From: Pestalotiopsis fici W106-1
Taxonomy: Eukaryota; Ascomycota; Sordariomycetes; Amphisphaeriales; Sporocadaceae
Assembly: GCF_000516985.1 (NCBI RefSeq)
Contig: NW_006917102.1
Coordinates: forward strand, 1,807,681-1,871,680
DNA: 64,000 nt
Direction of reading: 5' to 3'
Part shown: positions 23,976 to 33,576 of the stretch, piece after piece
Numbering within the stretch: position 1 is the stretch's first letter
Layout of the letters: every line of letters starts with the position of its first letter
Notes under the pieces: generated by a model
What the model saw: only the letters and a program-made list of their open reading frames with translations
Database searches by the model: none
What the model was told of the DNA's origin: nothing
Position numbers and translations under genes: made by a program

Positions 23976-26798
23976 ATGCCGGATATAGATCCCCTTCTCG
24001 AGAAGCAGGAGCCAGTGCCGGATGAGGTAGGAACCGACGCAGATGTGGTAATGCAATCGTACCCTTCGCCGACCGTCGAGGGACAGGACAATGGCGCCTT
24101 CTACCAGACGACGCCCCGCCAAGAGCACCAGCACCAGACAGACCTGGGCGTACATCATCAAGAGGACGAACACGGTCAGCTCACAGAACCCACGAGTCCG
24201 CGCCAGGCGGAAGAACGAAATGCCATTACCAGCACCGAGGAGCTGCAGCTTGCTGCGCAGCTAAGTCAGGGTCTTGCGCATGAACTTCCATTGATGGACT
24301 CGGAAGACTCGAATTTGCAGCATGTCATGGCCGAACATGACCTAGAGCAGCACGAGCAGGGTCTTCAACACGAACAGAGCCTTCAGCACGAACAAGGCTT
24401 ACAACACGAACAGGCTTTGCAAGACGAACAAGGTCTACAACATGACCAGGCTTTACAACATGACCAGAGTCTGCAACATGATCATGGCTTACAACACGAA
24501 CAGGGCCTACAGCACGAAGATGGACTTCCGCACGATCAAGGCCTTCAGCATGAGCAAGACCTACATCACCAACACCAACATCAGGAAGATCAATTAACTA
24601 ATGGTCACGAACACCTGCACCACGGTGATTTGCAGCAACATGACGGTCTACAGCAGCATCATGATGGCTTGCCGCACCCGAACGAGCACGTCCAGGAACA
24701 CATGCACGACCAGATGCACGATCACATTGGTGAACATGACCCAAATCTAGCTCACGCACAACACGATCAACACATGCAACACGAGCACCTCCAGCAGGGC
24801 CAGCCGCAGCAACAACAGGACATGCAGCACCAGTACATCCCTGATCAGCACCATCAGCCGCACTTGCAGCCAGCTGCTCCCATGGACTCCATGGTACCTC
24901 AGTTCCCAATGCCCGACAACAATGTGCCGCCCAGGAAGCGATCCAAAGTCTCCCGAGCTTGTGACGAGTGTCGCCGCAAAAAAGTCAAGTGCGATGCTCC
25001 ATCAGAAACTGGCGAGGAACCTTGCTCGAATTGTCGTCGCTCAAATATGCGTTGCTTATTCAGTAGGATTCCCCAGAAACGTGGACCTAGCAAGGGGTAT
25101 ATCAAGGAGTTGGCCGACCGTATCCACTCCATCGAGGGCAAATTGGCCAGTGAAGGTGCAAATGCTGATTTGAGCGAGTTGCTGAATGGTTCTCGAAGGG
25201 ACTCGGGCGATCTGTTCCAGAGTGATTCAAGTACCCGGAAGCGGCCCTATTCAACCATTTCAGGGGCGGATTTTGGCACGCCAACGCCTCCTAGCCAGTA
25301 TAACGCCGAGTCTAGATATAGGCCTTCTTACTCTGCAAATGGACTGGCCCCGACTCCAATTGCTGCAAAGCCTGACGGCGATACCCCGTCGCGCCCAGCG
25401 GCCGTAATGGACGGCATGGATCTCGATCTCAACCAGATGGAACCAGTCAGGGAGATTGACGAAACCATCTTTGCGGCGTAAGTGCTCAGACTGCTAGTCA
25501 GCGTACCCTCTTGGCTAACTCTCGATAGATACCTCACCTTGGTTCACCCTTACTTCCCGGTGCTGGTCGCCAACAAGTCGAGGCTGGAGGCACAACTAGT
25601 TCAATGTGCCCCCATCTTACGTGATGCCTTTACTACAGCCCTACAGGGAACGATTGAGTCTTTTCCATCGTTCAGTCTCGATGGTGGCGCCCGTGACGCG
25701 CTCACAAGGGCATACCGCTCGCTTACGGAATGGGAGTTGGATGCGTCGCCTCGCTCTCGGGTTTCCGATCTTGTGCACCTCCAAACTCTAATCTTGATTG
25801 TGATCTCAACTGACAATTACGGCCCAAGCTCCTTGAAAGGAGAGCAGGGAAGTCCCTCGAAACCCATGACCCTCGGTCGGGCAGTCGGTCTAGCCAACAC
25901 CCTCCGGTTACACGTTGCCCAAGTCAACAACAATGTCGATGGTGTTCTCGACACAGATTCGGACGACAATGTGGCGATTCGGGCCTGGTGGTCTCTAATC
26001 ATGCTCGATCGCTGGAACGCCATTTCTACTGCGAGCACAATGTACATTCCCAATGACAGCGTCGTCATCCTGCCCATTCTCAAGGACTTGCTCGGCGAAA
26101 ATGTTTACCACCATGTGCGACTGTGTAATATCATTGGCCACTTTGTTCCAGTTGCTCTTGCACCTCCAAAGACAATGACCTTTGAATCCGGCGCGGCTCC
26201 ACTGCTGAGCTCCTTCTTCAACTTGTCCATGGAGCTATTCCGGGAAGTTTTACCTTCGACCATTACGCCAAGCACTCATCCTGTCCTTCATTTCATCTAT
26301 TGGCATTGCAGACTTTTGGCGTATCTCTTTCAGACCAACTCCAAATCCAGCGATATCATGTGGCCATGCAAGGAACTAGCGGGTCTCTTGATTGGCAATC
26401 CTCAGCTGCTCAACCCTCTGAATCACCACTTCTTCTGCTTGACGTCTCTGACCTTGTTGGAGTTGACCAAGGTGGAAGCTGAGCGCGAGGCAGCCAACGC
26501 CCTACTGAAAGAACTATCCGAAATTGCCGTGGCCGCTTCCAACTGGGATGACATGATTCGGGACCGCATCTCTGAGCACATACGACCTTCTACATCTCAT
26601 GCGGCTATAGAGGCTACTGCCAGTCAGAGTCTTCAGCACCTGGCTGACCTTGCCACTGCCACCGAGATGGAGCCCGTCAAACCCGAAAAAGACAACACAT
26701 TGCGTACCAGCGATAGTTATGAGCACATGGGCTTTGATCCGCGAGAGCTCATCCGCACCGGTTATCTCAGCGTGCTCACATCTCGGCCGCTACGATAA
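23976..26798 (+). CDS. Zn(II)2Cys6 transcription factor with Gln/His-rich hexapeptide repeat, Rgt1-like
   Basis: Exons 23976-25477 and 25529-26798, with a 51-bp intron, give 923 residues. The zinc cluster starts at Cys329 with spacing C-x2-C-x6-C-x10-C-x2-C-x6-C. It is followed by a linker with KRGPSKGY and a helical segment (ELADRIHSIEGKLA) suited to dimerisation. The KRGPSKGY linker recalls the Rgt1 family of sugar-responsive regulators, from memory only. Residues 123-194 are twelve tandem six-residue units of the LQHEQG type, inside a longer Gln/His-rich region reaching about residue 305. Exon 2 carries the fungal-specific middle homology region (YLTLVHPYFPVLV, then RAWWSLIMLDRW). It should be a nuclear DNA-binding regulator. 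The start at 23976 is the first ATG of the frame. Targets are unknown; the neighbouring fusion gene is possible but unproven. Confidence 0.88.
24342..24557 (+). repeat. Twelve-unit 18-bp coding repeat (LQHEQG-type hexapeptides)
   Basis: This is 216 bp, exactly twelve 18-bp units, within the transcription factor gene. Units vary at Gly/Ala/Ser/Asp, Glu/Asp and Gln/His positions, and synonymous sites differ as well. The array is therefore not a fresh expansion. It encodes an acidic Gln/His-rich segment. Confidence 0.9.
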
Positions 26799-27751
26799 AA
26801 ACTATTTCAGGAAATCCTCTCGGACTTTGCAGGGTGTCTATTCAGTTGAACTCTAGGGCGACGAGCAAATCAGAGTTCAGAAGGCGTGGGGCCAATCCAC
26901 AAAGGGCCATCTGTATCTTCAATTTGTATTGCCTAGAGCATGGTTATTTCCATGCATTTGCCCTGGCCACTTGGCTTTTGAGCATTGCTTATAACTTGGA
27001 TGAGCATCATCTTTGTAACACAACACAACACAACCCTTCTCTTTCATGATTTGGCGTTTGTAAAAAAAAATAAAAAATAGAAAAGTAGGGACGGCGAATG
27101 GGTGGATGACTAACGGTGGACGAGGAAGCCTATGAATGATCACGTGTATACTAGTAGAATATTCATAATAACAGAGACTAATCTGGGTGGATTAGTATTA
27201 AGTCGTTGAAGAGGATTCTTGAGTATTTGCAAGCTTTTCTGTACCATGGTGTGCTAATATCGTCACTACTGCACATGTTCTTGCCTGGAGGCCATCTCAT
27301 TTACCTCATTGAGTAGTACTGTCGTTGTCCATTATAAGGCTGCTGTTGCATATTCCTTCTCTTTCAAAACGCGAGCTATGACACTTATTAGGTCTTTCAC
27401 ATACCCAAGAGAAAGGTCACATCCGAGTTAATCTGTGGAGAAGAGTACAAATAAATGATTGAATGGTGCACTCTCATTACTAAGTATTATTCAAGAGAAT
27501 GAAAGATGATATTTGATACAGACAAACGGAAAAAGAAAATTGTCCAAGTTGGCACATGTAAATACAACAAGACGTCCTCGGCGGGAAAAGCCTTTTCCAG
27601 ACCCAAAGGGAAAAAAGAAAAGAGAGCAGGCAGAGAAATAATATTAGTTCCAATGTGCGCTTGACGGCTAATCAATGGCAGATTGTTTTGTCTGATCACG
27701 ACCCTACGACAACAAGGCCTCATAATGCAATTTGAAGTATAAAATCCTCAA

Positions 27752-27808
27752 GGCCGTCAGCGGTGTTGTTGACCCTTCGGGGGCAACCTCGCCGAAGGGC
27801 CGACGGCC
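27752..27808. repeat. Nested inverted repeat (GC-rich stem-loop)
   Basis: GGCCGTC (27752-27758) pairs with GACGGCC (27802-27808), and inside it CCCTTCGG (27773-27780) pairs with CCGAAGGG (27792-27799) around an 11-base loop. The 5' side has a 14-base bulge between the two stems. Confidence 0.75.
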
Positions 27809-28019
27809 AATTATTTTTTTGGGGTTTGCATGGATCGGCGACAAGTCGTGGGTTCGAAATCTATTTGTGTTGGTGTTTTTTTAACTCACTTATTTTTTTG
27901 ATTTCATTTTTCCAAGGTGGTCATTAATTTCATCATTACTCTCATTGCCATTGTCATTGTGACTTTCTTTCCATTGGTATCAAGACATGGAACCATCATA
28001 TTTATTGATGCCGTAAAAG

Positions 28020-28067
28020 AACCCGGCAGTGAATCGGGTTGACCTTTTTTGGTGATTTCGCATCACC
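28020..28067. repeat. Two adjacent short stem-loops
   Basis: AACCCG (28020-28025) pairs with CGGGTT (28035-28040), then after a T run GGTGAT (28051-28056) pairs with ATCACC (28062-28067) around TTCGC. Both are perfect 6-bp stems. Confidence 0.7.
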
Positions 28068-28830
28068 GCCGACGCGGTTGCTGGGACAGCCATTGTCTCT
28101 TTTGCAGGTTGTTCACACACATAGCTTTCTTAATCAACCGCCAAGGTAGCGAACCATGACTTCCAGCATCTTGTCTGTTGGGCATGTGTGTGCCTTTTGT
28201 TGTCATGATCAATGTAATCATAACATTGGTTGCAAGTAAAATCTATATCAACATTCTAAAGTGTCACAAGTGCCATGAATAGTGATTGAACCCCCTTATT
28301 CACTCTAGGGAGCTCGCTCTTGGGTGTCTTTCACCATTCAAAGCTGCAGTATGGCATCCAGCCTTGTTGTCCAAGGAGCATTGTGATCACTTTCCATCAC
28401 CCACGCTCGCATTTGTGGGAGTGTGAATCTTTCCTTAGCGTCTTTCATCTATGCGCATACAAAAATTTATGGGGGTCAAGATTCCATCTCTGTGTCCGTG
28501 ATAAGGAAAGAAGATTACAGTGACTGTAATGTTGGGCTTGCTGGGAGACAATAACGGTCGAGGGAAGCAACAAGATTGATGTCAACGTTCTCTGGGAAAA
28601 GAATTGGGACAATGACAAATTTGAAAAATGAATTCTTTCATGTATGATATACGATATACGATGAGAGAAGCAATTTCGAAACAAATTCCCTCGCGTGCAA
28701 ATGGGATCTCTTGGATAAAAATCATTTCGAGAGAACGCCTTTCGCATATCACCATGAATTGCGTCGCAAGAACGGGATCTCGAAACAAAATCCCGGACAT
28801 TCGAGCGTGATTCACGGCATGCGGTCCCCA

Positions 28831-28837
28831 TATATAA
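28831..28837 (+). promoter_or_regulatory. Probable TATA box of the small secreted protein gene
   Basis: TATATAA within CCATATATAAG lies 160 bases upstream of the ATG at 28997. It is the only good match close to that start. Confidence 0.5.
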
Positions 28838-28996
28838 GAATAAAACAAAAAGGACCTGTCATTTTTGGATTCACAGAATCTCTCTTTGCGTAATGACAGG
28901 TCACACAGCGCACGAAACCCAACCGTGTTACTCTCTTCCGCCCATCTCCACAGACCATAGCAGCAAGAATATCGTTTGAAATTCGTGAAATACACA

Positions 28997-29343
28997 ATGA
29001 ACTCGGTAATACCGTTGCTCCTTGCCCTCCTTGTTGCAGCTTGCTGGGCCTCCACCACCGCCCATGAAAAGGCACTCCCGTCTCCCTTTCATCTTTCTGT
29101 AAGTTCTTTTGTGCATCGCCAAAAGCCCCCCAACACTGCGAGACAACAAGGCAAGTCCCGCTGACCAAACTGGTTTCCTCACTCCTACAGCTTTATAGCA
29201 ACTATAGCCGAGTTGTTATTCGCGAAATGGTCCGCATTGTACCATGGCAGGGCTGCTGGGCAGACGAGTGCATACCAGGCTATACCGACTGCGGCCCGGG
29301 TTGCGAGTGCTTTGAGCTGTACATGGGGTATTATTGCATATAA
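28997..29343 (+). CDS. Small secreted cysteine-rich protein with knottin-like spacing
   Basis: Exons 28997-29098 and 29191-29343 encode 84 residues across a 92-bp intron (GTAAGT donor, CCTACAG acceptor). The N-terminus is a strong signal peptide (LLLALLVAACWAST), cut near residues 18-22. A short linker follows, then a C-terminal module with six cysteines spaced C-x4-C-x6-C-x3-C-x-C-x8-C, ending two residues before the stop. That order and spacing fit an inhibitor-cystine-knot (knottin) fold, in which cysteines pair 1-4, 2-5 and 3-6. A TATA box lies 160 bases upstream. I do not recognise a named homologue. Its role could be an effector, an enzyme inhibitor or an antimicrobial peptide; none is shown. 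The gene is easily missed because neither exon is long. The splice join is supported by the clean signal-peptide-plus-Cys-module architecture. Confidence 0.72.
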
Positions 29344-29979
29344 TCTAGGTGAGCTTTACAGAAGTTGATCGATCATGTTTACGGGAGAAAGCTAAGTAGA
29401 TGAAAACAAGGACCTCGTTCCAGTTATTTGAAAATAAGAGGTGGGTATACATGAAAGACTGGGAGCCAAACGACACAGTCTATGGCTCATTTGTGGATAA
29501 AATGATACTTTGTATGCTACACGAGAGATAGTAAGAAACTCTTTGAATTCATCATCATTAGCCCAATAAATAATGATCTTGTGTTTGGAACTTGATACTT
29601 TTAATACAAAAGGGCCCTCGGGCAGGAGACTGGCCGCAAACTCTGCAGGTCAATTGGTTAAACGCAGCCTACGTCAGAGCATCCATCCACGATAATACGA
29701 TCCGAGATACTGTGGAGAGACACAATACTGCACTCCACGTCCCTCCAAAGAGGGTAATGGAGAAAAGGGGGCCGGCTGTCGAATCAGACGCCATCAGATG
29801 TCCAAGAAGGGAAACTCATGAGTAATAAGAAATGGGCGGGGACCCTGGCGTCACAAGATTTTTTTCAGGATATCTCGTCATAGGGCTGAAAGTATGGGCG
29901 TATGGGGATTACCCAAAATCCTTGCCTTTTTCAGTTGTCTGCATGGAAAAGAGAGATATCCAAAGTGTCTGTACCAGAA
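29344..29979. other. Spacer 3' of the small secreted protein gene
   Basis: This should hold the 3' UTR of the small secreted protein gene. On the minus strand the possible last exon and 3' end of the next candidate may fall near 29930-29980. Nothing else can be supported. Confidence 0.4.
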
Positions 29980-30442
29980 TCATGAGGAACAAAAAAAAGC
30001 ATGTAATTCACAGGTACACATGGTTGCAAAAGAAGTCACCCGAGACAACAAGGGACGAACCAGTACAATACATGGCACAGAGGTTCGCCTACCTGGTTTG
30101 GAAAAGACAAGAAAAGTTTGATGCCTTTCGAAAAAGTGGCCACGATTCTGTCCAGGAAATCTTGCCTTTCCTCCTGGCTGAATGTGGACCAAGAAGATGT
30201 CTATTCCATCCAAGGGCTGACTGGTTCTTCTGGCCGTCACAAAACCTCGAAACCAAAGGTAACATTCATCTAGACGGCAGAAAGGATCCCAGGAACCGAA
30301 GCTTTCTTGATCAATCACCAGTCCTTCCAACGCCTTCTCGGGGGCCAAGTAGACATGGTGGAACTTGAGGAGGTCGTTATACTTTTGCAAGTCCGGTCGG
30401 TGTCTGCAAGGCGACAGGGTGAACTGAGTTCGTTTATTGGCG
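29980..30442 (-). CDS. Unidentified possible exon or gene fragment (minus strand)
   Basis: An open frame on the minus strand, continuing upstream of its first Met at 30390, has third positions biased to C and G in a coding-like way (GAC CTC CTC AAG TTC CAC, then GTC TAC TTG GCC CCC GAG AAG). It gives a globular-looking sequence with KFHHVYLAPEKALEGLV and GSWDPFCRLDECYLWFRGF. A possible acceptor (AACTCAG) lies just upstream of FTLSPCRHRPDLQ. A possible donor (CCAG|GTAGGC) follows HQTFLVFSKP, and a further acceptor (GGTACAG) could lead to a short terminal exon. I could not find a convincing 5' exon, and I do not recognise the family. It may be a real gene with unfound exons, a decayed fragment, or chance. 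An overlapping plus-strand frame (29832-30368) looks less coding-like. Confidence 0.3.
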
Positions 30443-33400
30443 TTTGCAACAAGATTTCAACTCGAGAGCTCATGTTCAAGTTGCAAAGATCTGATCAAGT
30501 CCTTCATCCTTCATCCCTCATGTCGACATGCGTGCGGTGATAGTCCCTCCCCATCTACAAGCTTTCTTTTTCATTTCCTGTTTCTCTTCCCCAATGGTCA
30601 AGTTTGGAAAATACTAAAAAGAGGAAAAGAGGCCTCCAGAGTATATGATTCATTAAAATTAATCTACTCATTGGAGAAGGGGGCGGACGCGTGCAGATTT
30701 ATATGCGTGGTTTGTATACTACTCCCTCTCGCATGTTTCTGCTTCCGGGGAATTTTCGTGGGCGAGGCCTTTTTCAACGCTTATTACAGGCAATAAAGAG
30801 GCCTTTAAATCATTCAACAAAAATCCCATAAGAACGTTGGGAAAATGCCTCAAAAAATAAGATAATCATAGACGTCTGATTTAAACCATCCGAAGCAGCG
30901 TGGCCTAGCGCGAGGTATATATTTCTCTTTCTTTTATTCAAAAAGGCTGGGACAGTCCCTCGTTTATAGGACTGTTCCGATTTTCTCCCTTTTGGATCTT
31001 GCTCCAGGCAAAAATCGCCAACTTTACACGGAACTATGCGGGACACTCGACCTTCTCTACCATTACGCTTGTCTTCTACTGTCCCTCCTAAATACACAGG
31101 ATGGAGGGTCACGATGAAGTTGGCAGCCGCCAAATGATACAACCACACTCACTGGCACCCGTTAACACACACAATCTACGATTTACACGTGTATTCACCT
31201 ACCGCGCAGCCGCACCACACTATCGTGGAACTCGGCATCCCGACCGACGGAAACCCCACGCTCCCCAGCAGCGATAACCGCGACCGAAAGCTCTCCAACC
31301 CTCCAAGGGCGATCACGACATCAGCCATTTCGTCTGCACGCATCCGAATGTGTCTGTGGGCGTGGGCGTGCGGTCTGGTTCGGCCGAATTACATGTCGAG
31401 AGAGAGATCAAAACGTTACACTCCTTCGCTTTTTCTCTTGACGGCCACGACAGATACGTACCAGCTACCGGAAAGCCAATTTGGGCACACATACACCCCC
31501 ACGATGATGAATGGATTCAATCAATGAAACCATTCGATATCAGCCTCATCTGCGATTTCCGAAATTTCCGGGGCATGAATTTGGTCGTTTTGTTCCGCAC
31601 GATCGTGATCCGTGGTTTCGCAAGAACCCCCCATTCAAAATGGAGGTGGTGGAGGGGCATCAGCAAGCAGTACGGAATTAGTGGGTAGGCTTCGTTTCCC
31701 GCCCCAATAATCTAACCTAGCAATCCTAGCAATCTACACCTACGGTATCTCCCCCAAGGTAAAGGTAAAGGTAGGTAGGTCCTTTCTAACCTAGGTAAGA
31801 AAGGGAGACCTACTAACGTGGGCTCATTGGTCTCCAATCGGCTCCGTCGTCGTCCTCGTCGCCGTGGTCGTCGCCATTGTCGCCCTCGGCTCGCGCTCGC
31901 TCGCTTGTTTCCAGCGCTTCATTTCCTCGTTGGCTGGCAACGTCCAGCCGCTCGATGAACCGTCGGATTACCTTCGCTCTCAGAAAGCCCCCCACTCTCG
32001 CAGACCTTCCCATTTGGCGCTCTTTTGTCTTTTGGGGGGCTTGCGGGTACCGTGCACTGGATATGACTTGCATAGGTCTCTTGCTCTCTGCGCAAAAGGA
32101 TACAGTAGTACTGTGGTAATTGAGCCGACGTTACGATTAAACGCTGCCAATTTAGATTGGCTCCGCGACCTCGCGTCGCGCGTCCCTTATTTCCCATAAT
32201 GCACCCCCTCAAAATGGGATTGATGGGCGAACGAGGGGCCTTTCTTTGTACGGCACTTGGGAGGGGCTGACTGAGGGCTTGTCCACGGCTAGAGAAGCTG
32301 GCTGGCTGGTTGGTTGATGTCTCTTTCTGTGCTATCCTGGCTTGATCCGAATACTCAACTGTGACTCGACGGACCATATCCGACTTAGTAAGTCGCTTTA
32401 CTCAGTCGTACCTAATCGATTCAATTATGTGACGGCTTGATCCGTCCGCCTGGGAACGGTAACACAGCCCACAGCAGCAATAATAGTAACAGTCAATATG
32501 CAGACCGACTCGCGCGTTGTCAACTAATAGTTCTACTAGTGTAGCTGTTGCGACATCGGCAGCAAGGAACAGGCTTGTAGAGTTGCTCTGCTGTCGCTGT
32601 TGTGCTGTTGCCATGTGCCAGGTGCTAGCTACTGAAGCGCTGCTGCTGTGGCATTCCGTAGATCATGTTCACTCCTTAGTCGTTAGGGCAGACTCCAGAA
32701 GCAGTTGCACCGGCACGAGGCCGACAGACGGTCATGAGGGTCAGGGATGCCAACGGAGACCCTTACCACAAGAAGCAAAGACCTGCAGCTGAAACCCCAG
32801 TAACGCTATCCGCAGTGCCCCGTCAATGTCGTCATTGTGAAAACTTTGTCCCATACTGCGACCTGCAGGGTTCGGCGAACCACAACGGTATACCTAAATT
32901 GGAAAGTATATGTGCAAAATCTGAAGACATCGCAGCGTAACGTCTTGTCGCTGCTTGTGTGTATTGTTGTAGTGTAGTAAGAGGCGCCTGCTTGTAATAG
33001 TAGAAGCCACCACCTTTGTCTTGGCCACAATACGCCCGTCTCTGGTCTCGTGTTGTTGTAGTAGTAGCCGTAACCCTTCATCTCTATCTCTATTGACATA
33101 TGTCCATATGTGCTGCTCTGCTCAATGTGATGAACGAAATAAAGACAAATCCCGTCTCTTCTATCCCTGGAACTTTTCTGATATCTAGCAATCGAAGTTG
33201 CAAATAGACGTGAGAGAACGAGGCCAAAAGCAAGAAATATGTACGGTTGCAGGAATCAAGCGTGTCCGGGTTGCATTTCCTCGGTCAGCCGTCAAACCAT
33301 GCAATAAACAAAAATTGATAATGCCATCCAAACGCCTCTTGAAATATCCTTCGTCAATCACATTGAAAGTGATCCAAGTCTTTATCTTTTTCTTTTCGTA

Positions 33401-33576
33401 CCCACGCCAAGCCGTGATCGTAACCATATATAAAGTGTGAAAATGTGCAATCGTCCATAAAAAGAAAAGAGCAGTCAACCCATCGAAAGGGTATATGTAT
33501 GCAGATTGTGGGGGAAAAAAACATGTGCGTCATGGTATCATGAGCGATCCGAACTCCGATGCTTGTTGAAATATGT
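30443..33576. other. 3.1-kb spacer, mostly unassigned
   Basis: A TAGG/CCTA-rich stretch lies at 31738-31800, and CAG/GTA trinucleotide-like runs occur at 32460-33070. The 3' UTR of the copper-fist gene abuts 33576. One small minus-strand candidate (31813-32073) is listed separately. A plus-strand frame at 31350-31688 has no recognisable domain and is not called. Confidence 0.4.
31813..32073 (-). CDS. Possible small protein or 3' exon with acidic tail, unidentified
   Basis: An 86-residue minus-strand frame has a basic helical part (VGGFLRAKVIRRFIERLDVA) and an acidic C-terminus ending ADWRPMSPR. The charge layout (basic helix, then Asp/Glu-rich tail) looks protein-like. A possible acceptor (TTTTGCGCAG) lies just upstream, so it could be the last exon of a longer gene, but I could not trace a reliable upstream exon. 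No signal peptide and no known family. Treat it as a weak candidate. Confidence 0.25.
   Translation of the reverse strand: MQVISSARYPQAPQKTKERQMGRSARVGGFLRAKVIRRFIERLDVASQRGNEALETSERARAEGDNGDDHGDEDDDGADWRPMSPR

Larger units (their letters stand above)
26799..28996. other. 2.2-kb spacer with stem-loop cluster, no gene called
   Basis: This holds the 3' UTR of the regulator, a T-rich region around 27818-27910, and several short perfect inverted repeats between 27752 and 28067 (listed separately). Near 28677-28790 there are two similar short elements containing CGAAACAAAnTCCC. No open frame with a recognisable product was seen. Confidence 0.5.

Noticed and set aside
9260..26798. Secondary-metabolite gene cluster around the haem fusion gene
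   Set aside because: No PKS, NRPS, terpene or tailoring genes lie nearby; neighbours are mannosidases and a transcription factor, so a cluster is not supported.
29832..30368. 178-codon plus-strand frame
   Set aside because: The opposite strand shows better coding-like third-position bias over the same bases, so this is more likely a shadow.
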